52,139 nt of DNA from a bacterium (GTDB taxonomy: Bacteria > Chloroflexota > Dormibacteria > Aeolococcales > Aeolococcaceae): contig JACWAJ010000041.1 in assembly GCA_014874355.1 (NCBI GenBank), positions 1-52,139 of the forward strand, read 5' to 3'. This document shows, piece after piece, positions 26,334-39,364 of the stretch. The position numbers were made by a program, and so were the translations under genes. Positions within the stretch are counted from its first letter, which is position 1. Each line of letters starts with the position of its first letter. Below the pieces are notes generated by a model, which did no database searches, had not been told where the DNA came from, and saw only the letters and a list, made by a program, of their open reading frames with translations.

Positions 26334-26364
26334 GCGCTTGTGCCCTTGCTCGTGGCACACGCGC
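26334..26364 (+). other. Hairpin in the rpoB leader
   Basis: GCGC (26334-26337)/GCGC (26361-26364) and GTGCC (26340-26344)/GGCAC (26354-26358) stack with a 2x2 internal loop and a 9-nt terminal loop. There is no T-run. It sits just after the possible rpoB promoter and 30 nt before the start codon. Confidence 0.45.
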
Positions 26365-26394
26365 GCCTTCCGCTCGTCAGGGGAATACTAGCAT

Positions 26395-29913
<3,519 letters not shown>

Positions 29914-29918
29914 ATTAC

Positions 29919-32900
29919 ATGCTGAAACTCGAGAATTTCGACGCTCTCAAACTCTCCGTCGCCAGCCCGGAGATGACCCTCTCCTGGTCGCACGGTGAGG
30001 TGACCAAGCCTGAAACGATCAACTACCGAACCCTAAAACCGGAACGGGACGGTCTCTTCTGCGAGAAGATCTTCGGACCGCAGAAGGACTGGGAATGCCA
30101 TTGCGGTAAGTACAAGCGGTACAGGTACAAGGGAATCATCTGCGATAAGTGCGGCGTCGAAGTCACGCGTAGCAAGGTGCGACGCGAGCGGATGGGTCAC
30201 GTCAAACTGGCATCGCCGGTGTCTCACGTCTGGTACTTCAAGGGCATCCCCTCGCGAATGGGTCTGCTCCTCGACATGAGCCCGCGCGATCTGAAGAAGG
30301 TGCTCTACTTCGCCAACTACATCGTCGTCTCGGTCGACGAGAAGGCACGTCAGGACCTGCTCACCAAGCTGGATCCCAACACCAACGACCGCGTCATCGC
30401 GCTCCAGGCGAAGCTCGACACCCGCGACAGCGCCACCGACTCGGACATCGCGGCCAAGATCAGCGCCCGGGAAACCGCACTCGCCGAAGAACATCAGCAG
30501 ATCGAAACCGAGATTGCTGAGCGAGTCGAGGCTCTCAATGCCTCAGCCCTGGACCTCGACGAGCGGATCCAGTCGAGCAAGGGCAAGAAGGCTCCCGCCA
30601 ACTTCTCGCTCACCGACGGGAATGCCTCTGACGTCGTGGTCGCCAAAGGCACGGTCCTCAATGAGGATCTCGCCGTTGAAATCCAGCGACACACGCAGGA
30701 ACGAATCGCCACACTAGATGAACTGCTGGCGAAGCGCATTCAGGATGCGGACGATGCGGCAGCCGCCGAAATCGCCCAGTGGCGAACCGACGCGACAGGC
30801 TCTGCGGCCGTGGCCCAGCAGGCGATCGCCAGCGAACTCGAGAACCTCAAGGAATCGCTTGTCAAGCAACGCGAGGAGCTGGAAGCCCTCTCGGTTCGCA
30901 ATCTCCTGAGTGACGGTCAATACCGCGACTTCATCGAGAAGTTCGGCAAGACATTCAAGGCGAGCATTGGCGCCGCAGCGATCCGCGAATTGCTGAACCA
31001 GATCGATCTCGTCGACGAGGCGCTCCGGCTTCGCGAAGAGTCGAAATCATCGAGCGGCCAGCGCCGGCAGAAGGCGATCAAGCGCCTGCGCGTCGTCGAG
31101 GCCTTCCGCAAGTCGAACACATCGCCGGCCTGGATGATTCTCGACATCCTCCCGGTGATCCCGCCGGAGTTGCGTCCCATGGTGCAGTTGGACGGAGGTC
31201 GATTCGCCACCAGCGATCTCAACGACCTCTACCGCCGCGTCATCAACCGTAACAACCGGCTCAAGCGACTGTTGGAGTTGGGTGCACCGGAGATCATCGT
31301 CCGCAACGAGAAGCGCATGCTCCAAGAGGCCGTCGATGCCCTCATCGACAACGGTCGCAGGGGGCGTGCGATAACCGGCACCGGCAACCGTAAGCTCAAG
31401 TCGCTCTCCGACATGCTCAAGGGCAAGCAGGGGCGTTTCCGTCAGAACTTGCTGGGCAAGCGCGTCGACTACAGCGGACGTTCCGTGATCGTCGTAGGAC
31501 CGGAGTTCAAGCTGTACCAGTGCGGGCTGCCCAAGAAGATGGCGCTCGAACTCTTCAAGCCGTTTGTAATGCGTGAACTTGTCAGCCAGAACTTCACCCA
31601 GAACATCAAGAGTGCCAAGCGGATGGTCGAACGTGTTCGCCCTGAGGTATGGGACGTTCTCGACGGTGTGATCCACAACCATCCCGTGCTTCTCAACCGC
31701 GCACCCACCCTGCACCGATTGGGTATCCAGGCGTTCATGCCGGTACTCGTCGAAGGTCAGGCAATCCAACTCCATCCACTCGTCTGCAAGGCCTTCAACG
31801 CCGACTTCGACGGTGACCAGATGGCGGTCCACGTGCCTCTCTTCAGCGGTGCCGTAGCCGAAGCCAAAAATCTCATGATGGCTTCCAACAACATCCTGAG
31901 TGCTTCGGACGGCAAGCCGGTCGTGGCACCAAGCCAGGACATCGTACTGGGCGCCTACTACCTAACCCAGGAACGGGAGCCGCAACCTGCCGACGACGAC
32001 ATTGACGCTCTCTCTCGCCTGCACGCATTTGCCACTATCGATGAGGCAGTGCTGGCGTACAGCGTCAACGCAGTCTCCCTGCAAGAGAATGTTCGCGTTC
32101 GACTGCCACGGTCGTGGTTCGAGCCACACCGTCCCGGCACTCCGACAGTCGAAGGGCAACGAATCGTAACCACAACTGTCGGGCGCCTCATCCTCAACGA
32201 GGTGCTGCCGCTAGGTGTAACCAGCACCGAGAGCGAGCTTCCCTCGATGACCTTCCGTAACGAAGGTCTCGATCTACGCAAACTTTCACAACTCGTCAAG
32301 GAGTGCTACGACCTCCACGGCGCCGAAAGGACCGCAACCCTCGCCAACGATTTCAAACGCCTGGGTTTCCGTTACGCCACCAGGTGCGGCGTTACCGTTT
32401 CGGCAATGGACATCAAGACGCCGGAAAAGAAAGCCGGCATCTTGGCGGCAGCCGAACTGGAAGTCGAGGAGGTGAATCTCCAATATCGTCGCGGCCTCAT
32501 CACCGATGATGAGCGCTATCTCAAGACCATCGAGATATGGACTCGGGCTACCGATCTGGTGACCGAGGCGACGATGACATCGTTCGACAGGTTCCACTCG
32601 GTGCTGATGATGTCGCAGTCGGGAGCCCGCGGCTCCAAGCAGCAGATACGCCAGCTCGCCGGAATGCGAGGCCTCATGGCGGACCCGACGGGACGGATCA
32701 TCGACTTGCCGATCAAGGCGAACTTCTCCGAAGGACTGACGGTCCTCGAATACTTCATCTCGACCCACGGAGCACGCAAGGGTCTTGCCGACACCGCACT
32801 GCGCACCGCCGACTCTGGTTATCTGACCCGACGTCTCGTCGACGTCGCCCAAGATGTCATCGTGAGAATCGACGACTGTGACACCAGTGCCGGCATCTGG

Positions 32901-34292
32901 ATCGACCTCGCCGAAGACCTCGGCGAGCGGCTCATCGAACGCTACCAAGGACGCATCGCAGCCGAGGACATCCGCCTCGGAGCTGAGATAGTCGTTTCCG
33001 CCGGCCAAGAAATTGGCGATGAGGTCGCGCGACACATCTATCGCGAACGCCAGACCGTCGGACGCGTCAAGGTCCGCAGCATCATGACGTGCAAAGCCCG
33101 CGAGGGTGTTTGCCGTGCGTGCTACGGTCGCAACCTGGCTACAGGACGGCTCGTCGAGATCGGCGAGGCGGTCGGGGTTATCGCCGCCCAGTCGATCGGC
33201 GAACCGGGTACTCAGCTCACAATGCGTACGTTCCACACCGGTGGTGTGGCAACGGGCGGATCCGACATCACCCAGGGTCTGCCGCGCGTCGAGGAGCTCT
33301 TCGAAGCCCGCGTCCCCAAGGGCAAGGCTCTTATCAGCGAAATCGACGGCAATGTGGAGATCATCCGCAGCGAAGGCAAGACGCTCAAGCTGAAGGTCAC
33401 CTCCCATGACGTCTTTGACAGCACCTACCCTATTGCGGAGAATACAAGTGTTGTTGTCGAGGATGGCCAGAACGTAGCCGAAGGCCAGGAGCTCACCAGG
33501 GGCGCCGACGACCAAGGCTCCGAGGTGGTCATGCGCAGCAAGTACGCCGGCGTGGCCCGGGTTTCCGCCGGGGAAGTGCTCATCCGCACCACCGACGAGG
33601 AGACCCGTGAATATGCGGCACCGGCTTCGGCCCAGTTCAAGGTCAGAGACGGCGATCAGATCCATGCCGGCGACCAGCTAACCGAGGGCTCCATCAGCCC
33701 GCAGGAACTGCTACTGGTGCGCGGCCGCGACGAGGTCCAGAACTATCTGGTCCGGGAAGTTCAGAGGGTCTACCGCAGCCAGGGCGTCGACATCAACGAC
33801 AAGCACATCGAAGTCATAGTCCGCCAGATGATGCGCAAAGTGCGCATCGAAAACGCGGGAGACACCGAGTTGTTGCCCGGCGAAATCGTCTCCCAGTTCG
33901 AGTGGGAGGAGGCAAACGCCAAGACCCTCAGCGAGGGCGGTGAGCCGGCCATAGCGGCGACTGTCCTTCTCGGCCTCATCAAGGCGGCGCTCAACACAGC
34001 TTCGTGGCTGTCGGCAGCGTCGTTCCAAGAGACGACCCGAGTCCTCACCGAGGCCGCCATCTCCGGCAAGGTCGACAAACTGCGTGGCCTCAAAGAGAAC
34101 GTGATCATCGGCAAGCTAATCCCTGCCGGAACCGGGCTGGACTACTACCAGAAGCTTCGCGAGGAAGCCCTAAGACTCTATGAGACGGACACAACAGATG
34201 CCACTCCGACTGAGGATGGCGTCAGTGAGGGGGATGCGAATGTCGACCTGCCCACCCCTGCCCCCGAAGCCGGAGAGCCGGCGTCCATCTAG
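29919..34292 (+). CDS. rpoC: RNA polymerase beta' subunit
   Basis: Catalytic beta' subunit, 1457 residues. The N-terminal zinc finger uses C60, C62, C75 and C78. The Mg2+-binding [12 protein letters not shown] is at 627-638, and the second zinc site includes the CxxxxxxCxxC near 1058-1068. Between about residues 150 and 330 an Ala/Glu/Gln-rich, coiled-coil-like insertion interrupts the clamp region, absent from E. coli but known in several other phyla. The C-terminal 40 residues are acidic and Pro-rich. Confidence 0.98.
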   Translation: MLKLENFDALKLSVASPEMTLSWSHGEVTKPETINYRTLKPERDGLFCEKIFGPQKDWECHCGKYKRYRYKGIICDKCGVEVTRSKVRRERMGHVKLASPVSHVWYFKGIPSRMGLLLDMSPRDLKKVLYFANYIVVSVDEKARQDLLTKLDPNTNDRVIALQAKLDTRDSATDSDIAAKISARETALAEEHQQIETEIAERVEALNASALDLDERIQSSKGKKAPANFSLTDGNASDVVVAKGTVLNEDLAVEIQRHTQERIATLDELLAKRIQDADDAAAAEIAQWRTDATGSAAVAQQAIASELENLKESLVKQREELEALSVRNLLSDGQYRDFIEKFGKTFKASIGAAAIRELLNQIDLVDEALRLREESKSSSGQRRQKAIKRLRVVEAFRKSNTSPAWMILDILPVIPPELRPMVQLDGGRFATSDLNDLYRRVINRNNRLKRLLELGAPEIIVRNEKRMLQEAVDALIDNGRRGRAITGTGNRKLKSLSDMLKGKQGRFRQNLLGKRVDYSGRSVIVVGPEFKLYQCGLPKKMALELFKPFVMRELVSQNFTQNIKSAKRMVERVRPEVWDVLDGVIHNHPVLLNRAPTLHRLGIQAFMPVLVEGQAIQLHPLVCKAFNADFDGDQMAVHVPLFSGAVAEAKNLMMASNNILSASDGKPVVAPSQDIVLGAYYLTQEREPQPADDDIDALSRLHAFATIDEAVLAYSVNAVSLQENVRVRLPRSWFEPHRPGTPTVEGQRIVTTTVGRLILNEVLPLGVTSTESELPSMTFRNEGLDLRKLSQLVKECYDLHGAERTATLANDFKRLGFRYATRCGVTVSAMDIKTPEKKAGILAAAELEVEEVNLQYRRGLITDDERYLKTIEIWTRATDLVTEATMTSFDRFHSVLMMSQSGARGSKQQIRQLAGMRGLMADPTGRIIDLPIKANFSEGLTVLEYFISTHGARKGLADTALRTADSGYLTRRLVDVAQDVIVRIDDCDTSAGIWIDLAEDLGERLIERYQGRIAAEDIRLGAEIVVSAGQEIGDEVARHIYRERQTVGRVKVRSIMTCKAREGVCRACYGRNLATGRLVEIGEAVGVIAAQSIGEPGTQLTMRTFHTGGVATGGSDITQGLPRVEELFEARVPKGKALISEIDGNVEIIRSEGKTLKLKVTSHDVFDSTYPIAENTSVVVEDGQNVAEGQELTRGADDQGSEVVMRSKYAGVARVSAGEVLIRTTDEETREYAAPASAQFKVRDGDQIHAGDQLTEGSISPQELLLVRGRDEVQNYLVREVQRVYRSQGVDINDKHIEVIVRQMMRKVRIENAGDTELLPGEIVSQFEWEEANAKTLSEGGEPAIAATVLLGLIKAALNTASWLSAASFQETTRVLTEAAISGKVDKLRGLKENVIIGKLIPAGTGLDYYQKLREEALRLYETDTTDATPTEDGVSEGDANVDLPTPAPEAGEPASI

Positions 34293-34309
34293 GTATTAGA
34301 TGACGAGCG

Positions 34310-34338
34310 GGTGCCGTTACCGTTCTGGTGGCGGCACC
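34310..34338. terminator. Candidate terminator hairpin after rpoC
   Basis: GGTGCCG (34310-34316) and CGGCACC (34332-34338) form a perfect 7-bp stem with a 15-nt loop in the 52-bp gap between the convergent rpoC and HAD genes. There is no T-run on either strand, so termination may be Rho-assisted or weak. Confidence 0.4.
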
Positions 34339-34344
34339 TGCGGA

Positions 34345-35052
34345 TCAACAGGCGCGTCTCACCTGATTGCGCCACATTGACGCAAGTTCGTCGTCCACCA
34401 GTGCATCGAGGACTTCAGCGGCACCTTCACCATGGGTCTTGACCGTAACGATGTCAGCACGCCGCTTGACCACAGCTAGAGCATTCGCGACTGCGACAGC
34501 ACAGCCGCACATGTCGAGCAGGGGAAGGTCGTTCTCGGCATCGCCAAGAGCCACCGTAGCCTCCGGAGACTTGTCCAACGCCGTGAGCACCACGCTCAGT
34601 CCCGACGCCTTATCGACCCCCGGCGGCATCACCATCAGAGATCCCTTGTTGTAGCTGAAATCCAGGTTGAGGCCCAGTTCATCCTGAGCTGCGACAACGC
34701 CATCGCGATAACCAATCCAGGTCGAAGCGATAACCTGGCCAACGTGCATTTCAGGCACATCATGGGCCCGACACACAGCCGCGAATTGATCCGGCAAGGG
34801 GGGGGCAAGGATCCGGGTGGAGGCGCCATCGCGATCATGAAGAACCGCCCCGTTCTCGGCCACAATGAAATCGAACACGTCGGCATCGGGGCAGGTAAAG
34901 CGCAAGCCCTCCAGCGTCCGCCCGGTTACGAGAACGAGCTTACGGCCCGAACCCGCCACTCTCCACAAGGCTGCAAGTGTCGCGGCGTGCAACTCACCAT
35001 GCGTAGCCAGGGTACCGTCATAGTCGCTGGAGAGAACCGTAAAGCGCATCAC
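34345..35052 (-). CDS. HAD-superfamily hydrolase, Cof/IIB type
   Basis: A 235-residue phosphatase-like protein. The nucleophile motif SDYDGTL (Asp10, Asp12) is near the start, VTGRT is motif II, and GDAENDLPLL is the metal-binding motif IV, all typical of subfamily IIB sugar-phosphate phosphatases. The middle cap (residues about 85-150) would set the substrate, which I cannot read. AGGAG touches the start codons, so either GTG 35052 or ATG 35049 may be used. It is convergent with rpoC. Confidence 0.85.
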   Translation of the reverse strand: MMRFTVLSSDYDGTLATHGELHAATLAALWRVAGSGRKLVLVTGRTLEGLRFTCPDADVFDFIVAENGAVLHDRDGASTRILAPPLPDQFAAVCRAHDVPEMHVGQVIASTWIGYRDGVVAAQDELGLNLDFSYNKGSLMVMPPGVDKASGLSVVLTALDKSPEATVALGDAENDLPLLDMCGCAVAVANALAVVKRRADIVTVKTHGEGAAEVLDALVDDELASMWRNQVRRAC

Positions 35053-35095
35053 TCCTATTGTGCCCCACAGTTACCCACCGTGCTCAGACGTGAAT

Positions 35096-36016
35096 CTACG
35101 ATCTCACCAGATCGAACGCAACCCGCACTTCGGTTCCACGACCTGCCGTCGATTGAATACTGAGACTGCCCTTTTCGAGACTGGCACGTTCCCGCATCGA
35201 GATCAGCCCTAGATGATTGGTGGTGTCGAGCCGTTCCTCAGTATTGGCAACGTCAAAGCCCACTCCGTCGTCGCGCACGGTTGCGATCACAGCGTTAGCG
35301 CCAAAGTCGATGACTACCTCGACATTCCTGGCTTGCGCATGCTTCTTAGCGTTGTTCAGGGCTTCCTGAATAATGCGAAAAAGCGTCTGCTCGTAATTTC
35401 CGGACAGACGGACCGCATCCCCGGTGACACGCAAGCTGGCCGCCATCGTGGGCCGGTTGTCGAACTCTGTGATCAACTTGCACATAGTCGGCACGAGACC
35501 CAGATCATCCAGCGTCATGGGCCGGAGATCGAAAATGAGCCGGCGTATGTCGTCCAGAACGGCTCGAACGTCGTTCTTGAAGTCGGCCAGTTCCTTGACC
35601 ACCATCTGGGGATCGCGTGCGATCAGCCGTTCCAGAATCTCAGCCTGAAGAACCAGGTTGGACATCGACTGCGCCGGGCCATCATGCATGTCACGCGCGA
35701 TCCGCATGCGCTCTGCTTCAATGATCTGGAATACCTGGCGGGAAGCCGAACGCAAACGCGTCGGCCCTGCATCGACCGGCGTCGCCAGGGCAACCAGATC
35801 GCTGAGTGCGCGAGACACGGAGAGTAAGGTTTCCCGCCCAGTCCGCAGATCGGCGAGCCGTGCGATGACATAACTCCGTTGCTCGCCGGCACCGATTACC
35901 TGGGCCTCGAGATCGGCTGCCAATGCATCGAGATCCTCAATCCGTGAGGTGACAAGCAACTGCGCACCGACGAGCGCGGCTGGATTCACAAGGACATTCA
36001 TTTGGGCATCGGTCAT
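35096..36016 (-). CDS. NarL-family sensor histidine kinase (HisKA_3), soluble
   Basis: A 306-residue DegS/NarX-like kinase without transmembrane segments. An N-terminal helical, probably coiled-coil region (about 1-95) leads to the dimerisation helix with phospho-acceptor H111 in RDMHDGPAQ. The ATPase domain has N221 (EALNNAKKHA), DDGVG at 249-253 and GLISMRER at 270-277. GGGAGG lies 6 nt before the ATG at 36016. No cognate LuxR-type regulator is adjacent. It is divergent from a membrane-protein pair. Confidence 0.9.
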   Translation of the reverse strand: MTDAQMNVLVNPAALVGAQLLVTSRIEDLDALAADLEAQVIGAGEQRSYVIARLADLRTGRETLLSVSRALSDLVALATPVDAGPTRLRSASRQVFQIIEAERMRIARDMHDGPAQSMSNLVLQAEILERLIARDPQMVVKELADFKNDVRAVLDDIRRLIFDLRPMTLDDLGLVPTMCKLITEFDNRPTMAASLRVTGDAVRLSGNYEQTLFRIIQEALNNAKKHAQARNVEVVIDFGANAVIATVRDDGVGFDVANTEERLDTTNHLGLISMRERASLEKGSLSIQSTAGRGTEVRVAFDLVRS

Positions 36017-36059
36017 GCAACGCCTCCCATCATATCCCGAGGGCACAATACTGCCACCG

Positions 36060-37697
36060 ATGCCCAAGCAGGACGCTCAACGCCCCATGCCGATCACCAG
36101 ATCCGCGGCTTACCGCGCCCTTGACCGTGTCACGCGTCCCAGCGGGCTGGTATTGAGCACCGTGCTGGTAATAATGCTGGCCGCCGTCACGAAGCCCGTC
36201 TTCGACCCCGACTTCTGGTGGCATCTGCGTGCCGGGCAGATCATTCTGGCAACTCACCACCTCATCCCAGGCGACCCATTCACCTACACCGTTGCCGGCC
36301 ACTCCTGGACGATGCACGAATGGGCTACGGAAGTCAGCTTCGCCTGGCTTCACTCGGTCGGCGGACTTGGCCTCATCATCGCCGTGATAGCCGGCGTCAC
36401 CTGGCTCGGCCTCTTGGCGATCTACATGCGCACGCGGCTTGACCGACCCAATCCCCAGATAGCCGCCGCCAGCATGATCATGGCGGCGCTCGTAGGCACG
36501 CCAATCTGGGGTCCAAGAGCCCAAATGATCACCTTTGCACTGGCAGCACTCGTCCTCCTACTTGCCGAGCGCCATCTCCGCAACGGGGGGCGCGCCATTT
36601 GGGTACTCGTGCCGGTGTTTGCGGCGTGGAGCAACCTCCACGGCGGATTCATCATCGGAATCGGTTTCCTGCTCATCATTGCCGTAGCAGAACTCGTGGG
36701 ACACTGGCTGCAATGGCCCGGCAGCGCCGCACCCTCACGAGCCCGCACCTTGGTGTTCGTGGCGATAGCCGGCTTGGCAGCAGCCGTTGTCAACCCCAAC
36801 GGCCCCAGCATCCTCATCTACTCGTTTGCGACCCAGGGCTCGCCGGTGCAACAAGCGAACATCCAAGAATGGGCTTCGCCTAATTTCCACGACTGGCAAA
36901 TCTCCCTGCTCTATGCGCCCATGCTGTTGACGCTGATCCTGGCGATCATCCTCAACCGCCACCTTCGTGCACGCGAGGTTGCGCTGGTGGTGACAACCGT
37001 TGCATTGTCACTCCAGTCCGTCCGACACATTGCACTCTTCGTGGCCGTTGCGACACCGGTTTGGGCAACCCAGGCAAACCTGCTGCTCGACAAGTGGCGG
37101 ATTCATCATCCACGCAGGGGAGCGCAACGATCCACCGCACCACTGTCCACCCGCATAGCGGCCTACTGCATTGTGATGGCCGTGGTATCCGGTGCTGCCG
37201 CATCCAGGGTTGTGGTTGCCGCCGCCCAGGCAGAGGACTCGCTCGCTTATGCAAAGGACTATCCGGTCTGCGCTGTCCGCTGGCTCGCCACCGCACCGCC
37301 CAATCTGAAGCTTTTCAATCAGTACGGTGAGGGTGGCTACCTTGCATACAAGCTGTCAAGTCGTGGTGACAAGGTCTTCGCCTTTGGTGACGCAGCTCTA
37401 ATGGGTGACGACCTGCTTACCGAGTACATGCACGTCAGCAACGTCAAGTGGGATTGGGATGCGATTCTCGCCAAGTACCACACGGACATCGCCGTTGTCG
37501 ACACCGGAGAACCAATCTCCAATGTTCTCGAACGCAGTCCGAGATGGGTCAGGCTATACGCCGACCCCAAAAGTGCGGCTTTCGTTCGCACCGACAGCCC
37601 GTTACGCCACCAGTTGCCGCCACAAACCGCGCTGCCCACCAACAGTGGCGATGTCTGTGTCGAATTGTCCCGCTCTCAACCGGACATTGGGTCATGA
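36060..37697 (+). CDS. Multi-pass membrane protein, GT-C-like, paralogue A
   Basis: A 545-residue protein with roughly ten hydrophobic helices between residues 35 and 395. After the first helix comes DPDFWWHLRAGQII followed by HHLIPGDPFTYT, and the C-terminal third is soluble, with FNQYGEGGYLAYK. This pattern, acidic residues after helix 1 and a periplasmic tail, resembles GT-C glycosyltransferases, but I know no tested relative. Start ATG 36060 lacks a Shine-Dalgarno and has AATACT 7 nt upstream; ATG 36087 is an alternative. The stop overlaps paralogue B by 4 bp. Confidence 0.75.
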   Translation: MPKQDAQRPMPITRSAAYRALDRVTRPSGLVLSTVLVIMLAAVTKPVFDPDFWWHLRAGQIILATHHLIPGDPFTYTVAGHSWTMHEWATEVSFAWLHSVGGLGLIIAVIAGVTWLGLLAIYMRTRLDRPNPQIAAASMIMAALVGTPIWGPRAQMITFALAALVLLLAERHLRNGGRAIWVLVPVFAAWSNLHGGFIIGIGFLLIIAVAELVGHWLQWPGSAAPSRARTLVFVAIAGLAAAVVNPNGPSILIYSFATQGSPVQQANIQEWASPNFHDWQISLLYAPMLLTLILAIILNRHLRAREVALVVTTVALSLQSVRHIALFVAVATPVWATQANLLLDKWRIHHPRRGAQRSTAPLSTRIAAYCIVMAVVSGAAASRVVVAAAQAEDSLAYAKDYPVCAVRWLATAPPNLKLFNQYGEGGYLAYKLSSRGDKVFAFGDAALMGDDLLTEYMHVSNVKWDWDAILAKYHTDIAVVDTGEPISNVLERSPRWVRLYADPKSAAFVRTDSPLRHQLPPQTALPTNSGDVCVELSRSQPDIGS

Positions 37698-39226
37698 CCA
37701 GATCCGTGACCCGCCGGCTCGGCAACACCGCTGTTATCACAGGCGCCGCTGGTCTAAGTCTGCTGGGCACAGTGCAGACCTTTCGTGACACAGATGTGTG
37801 GTGGCACCTGGAACTGGGCCGCTACATCAGCACACATGGAATCCCCATGCAGGAGCCTTTCGCATACACGCCACCAGCGCAACCGTGGGTCGGTCAGCAA
37901 TGGCTCTACGAAGTGCTGCTGGCAAAGCTCGTCGGGATCACCCCAGTGCTGGCGTCGATCACCATGGGCCTCGCGGCTACTACCGCATTCATCATCGCCG
38001 CACGAACTCTTCCTCGTGACGTACGCATCCCTGTGAACTGGCTCGCATTCTCGCTACTTGTCAACGTCTTCGTCGCGGCCCAACTTCTAGGGGTACGCGG
38101 TCAGGTTATCACCGTGCTCGGTGTGGCGATGGTTATGTGGGTCATCGGGCGCTGGCGTCAGGGACAGAACCGGGTGCTATGGCTGCTGCCACCAATCCTC
38201 GCGATTTGGTGCAATCTTCACGCGGGGTTCTTTCTCGGCCTTGTCCTGCTTGTGGTCGCGATCGTATTGCCCCAGTCACCCCAGTGGGGGGGGCGGGGCA
38301 ACCGACGGCTTCTGCTGCTGGCGACAGTGGCCACAGCGGCCAGCACGGTGCTGAACCCAGCGGGAATCCATCTCTACCAGTACGTCGCCAGCACATTTTC
38401 AAACTCGTCCATAACCACCCTCGTCACAGAGTGGTTGTCGCCCGATTTCCACAATCCCTGGCTGCGCTTCTTCGAACTCGATGTCCTAGCCCTGGTTGCG
38501 GCATGGGCGCTATCACCCGGAGGGCCCAAACTCGGCGATGTGGTTTTCGCAGGGGGGGCTTTTGTCGCCTCTCTAACGGCGCAACGCAACGTCTCAATTT
38601 TTGCCGTCATCGCCACCCCCCAACTGGCACGTTACGGTTTCGCGGCATGGGAAGCACACCGCCACCGGATCATTGGTGCCAAACGGCTAAAGCCCCCTCC
38701 CCTCGGAGCCGCAATCATCGGCGGTATTGCGCTGTTCGCCGCAATTGGCACCGGCGTAGCGGTGTCGCTGACCCCTGGACTTAGCGACCTGGCCAGTGGA
38801 CGGTTCGAGGCTCAGAGGTATCCCAAAGCTGCTGTCGACTACGTCCTCAACCACTATCCTAACCAACGGCTGTACGCGAAGCTCGAAACTGGCGGTTATC
38901 TCGTCTACCGCATCCCCGAAAACCGCGTCGTACTCATATACGGAGAGACCGCGATATTCGGCACGGCAGGTATTCAGCGCTACCTTGACATCCACCTCTT
39001 GAGGCCCAACTGGACGTCACAACTGGCAGCAACACATGCCCATCACGCCATCCTCCCGAGCACGACTCAGGAAGTGGCCGCATTTCACGAAGTCGGTTGG
39101 CGCATCAACTGCTACGACGCCGCCAGCGACTACGTTGTGATGTCGGAAGACGACCTGTCGTCGATTACAGCCAGAGCCATCCCTTCGGATCCCCGACTGG
39201 CCCCAGCATGTTTGGGCAATCCTTAG
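37694..39226 (+). CDS. Multi-pass membrane protein, GT-C-like, paralogue B
   Basis: A 510-residue protein built like its upstream neighbour: DTDVWWHLELGRYI with HGIPMQEPFAYT after the first helix, about ten hydrophobic helices, and a soluble C-terminus with LYAKLETGGYLVYRI. The shared WWHL-G-I-IP-PF-YT pattern and the GGYL-Y motif show the two arose by tandem duplication, with low overall identity. The ATG overlaps the stop of paralogue A (ATGA), so they are translated together. A run of eight G near 38286 is in frame. Membrane glycan or lipid modification is plausible but unproven. Confidence 0.75.
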   Translation: MTRSVTRRLGNTAVITGAAGLSLLGTVQTFRDTDVWWHLELGRYISTHGIPMQEPFAYTPPAQPWVGQQWLYEVLLAKLVGITPVLASITMGLAATTAFIIAARTLPRDVRIPVNWLAFSLLVNVFVAAQLLGVRGQVITVLGVAMVMWVIGRWRQGQNRVLWLLPPILAIWCNLHAGFFLGLVLLVVAIVLPQSPQWGGRGNRRLLLLATVATAASTVLNPAGIHLYQYVASTFSNSSITTLVTEWLSPDFHNPWLRFFELDVLALVAAWALSPGGPKLGDVVFAGGAFVASLTAQRNVSIFAVIATPQLARYGFAAWEAHRHRIIGAKRLKPPPLGAAIIGGIALFAAIGTGVAVSLTPGLSDLASGRFEAQRYPKAAVDYVLNHYPNQRLYAKLETGGYLVYRIPENRVVLIYGETAIFGTAGIQRYLDIHLLRPNWTSQLAATHAHHAILPSTTQEVAAFHEVGWRINCYDAASDYVVMSEDDLSSITARAIPSDPRLAPACLGNP

Positions 39227-39291
39227 CCGGGATCTGAAATTCGCCACTGGCAGGAGAAGACCATAATCCGTTTCGGGTAACACATCTGTGG

Positions 39292-39320
39292 TTGACTCGC
39301 CCCGCTTTCGTTACTTATCC
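39292..39320 (+). promoter_or_regulatory. Candidate promoter for the histidine kinase gene
   Basis: TTGACT (39292-39297) and TTATCC (39315-39320) are 17 bp apart, about 45 bp before the kinase ATG. A TAGGCT hexamer ending 6 nt before the ATG is an alternative -10 for a leaderless transcript. Confidence 0.35.
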
Positions 39321-39364
39321 CCACACCCGACCTCTAAGTCACAGCCTGGGACTAGGCTCAGTGC

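Noticed and set aside
32286-33665. 459-codon open frame antisense to rpoC
   Set aside because: A shadow of the GC-rich rpoC codons; no independent start signal or recognisable domain.
38286-38293. Run of eight G inside membrane paralogue B as a frameshift
   Set aside because: The reading frame stays open and hydrophobic on both sides, so no disruption is present.
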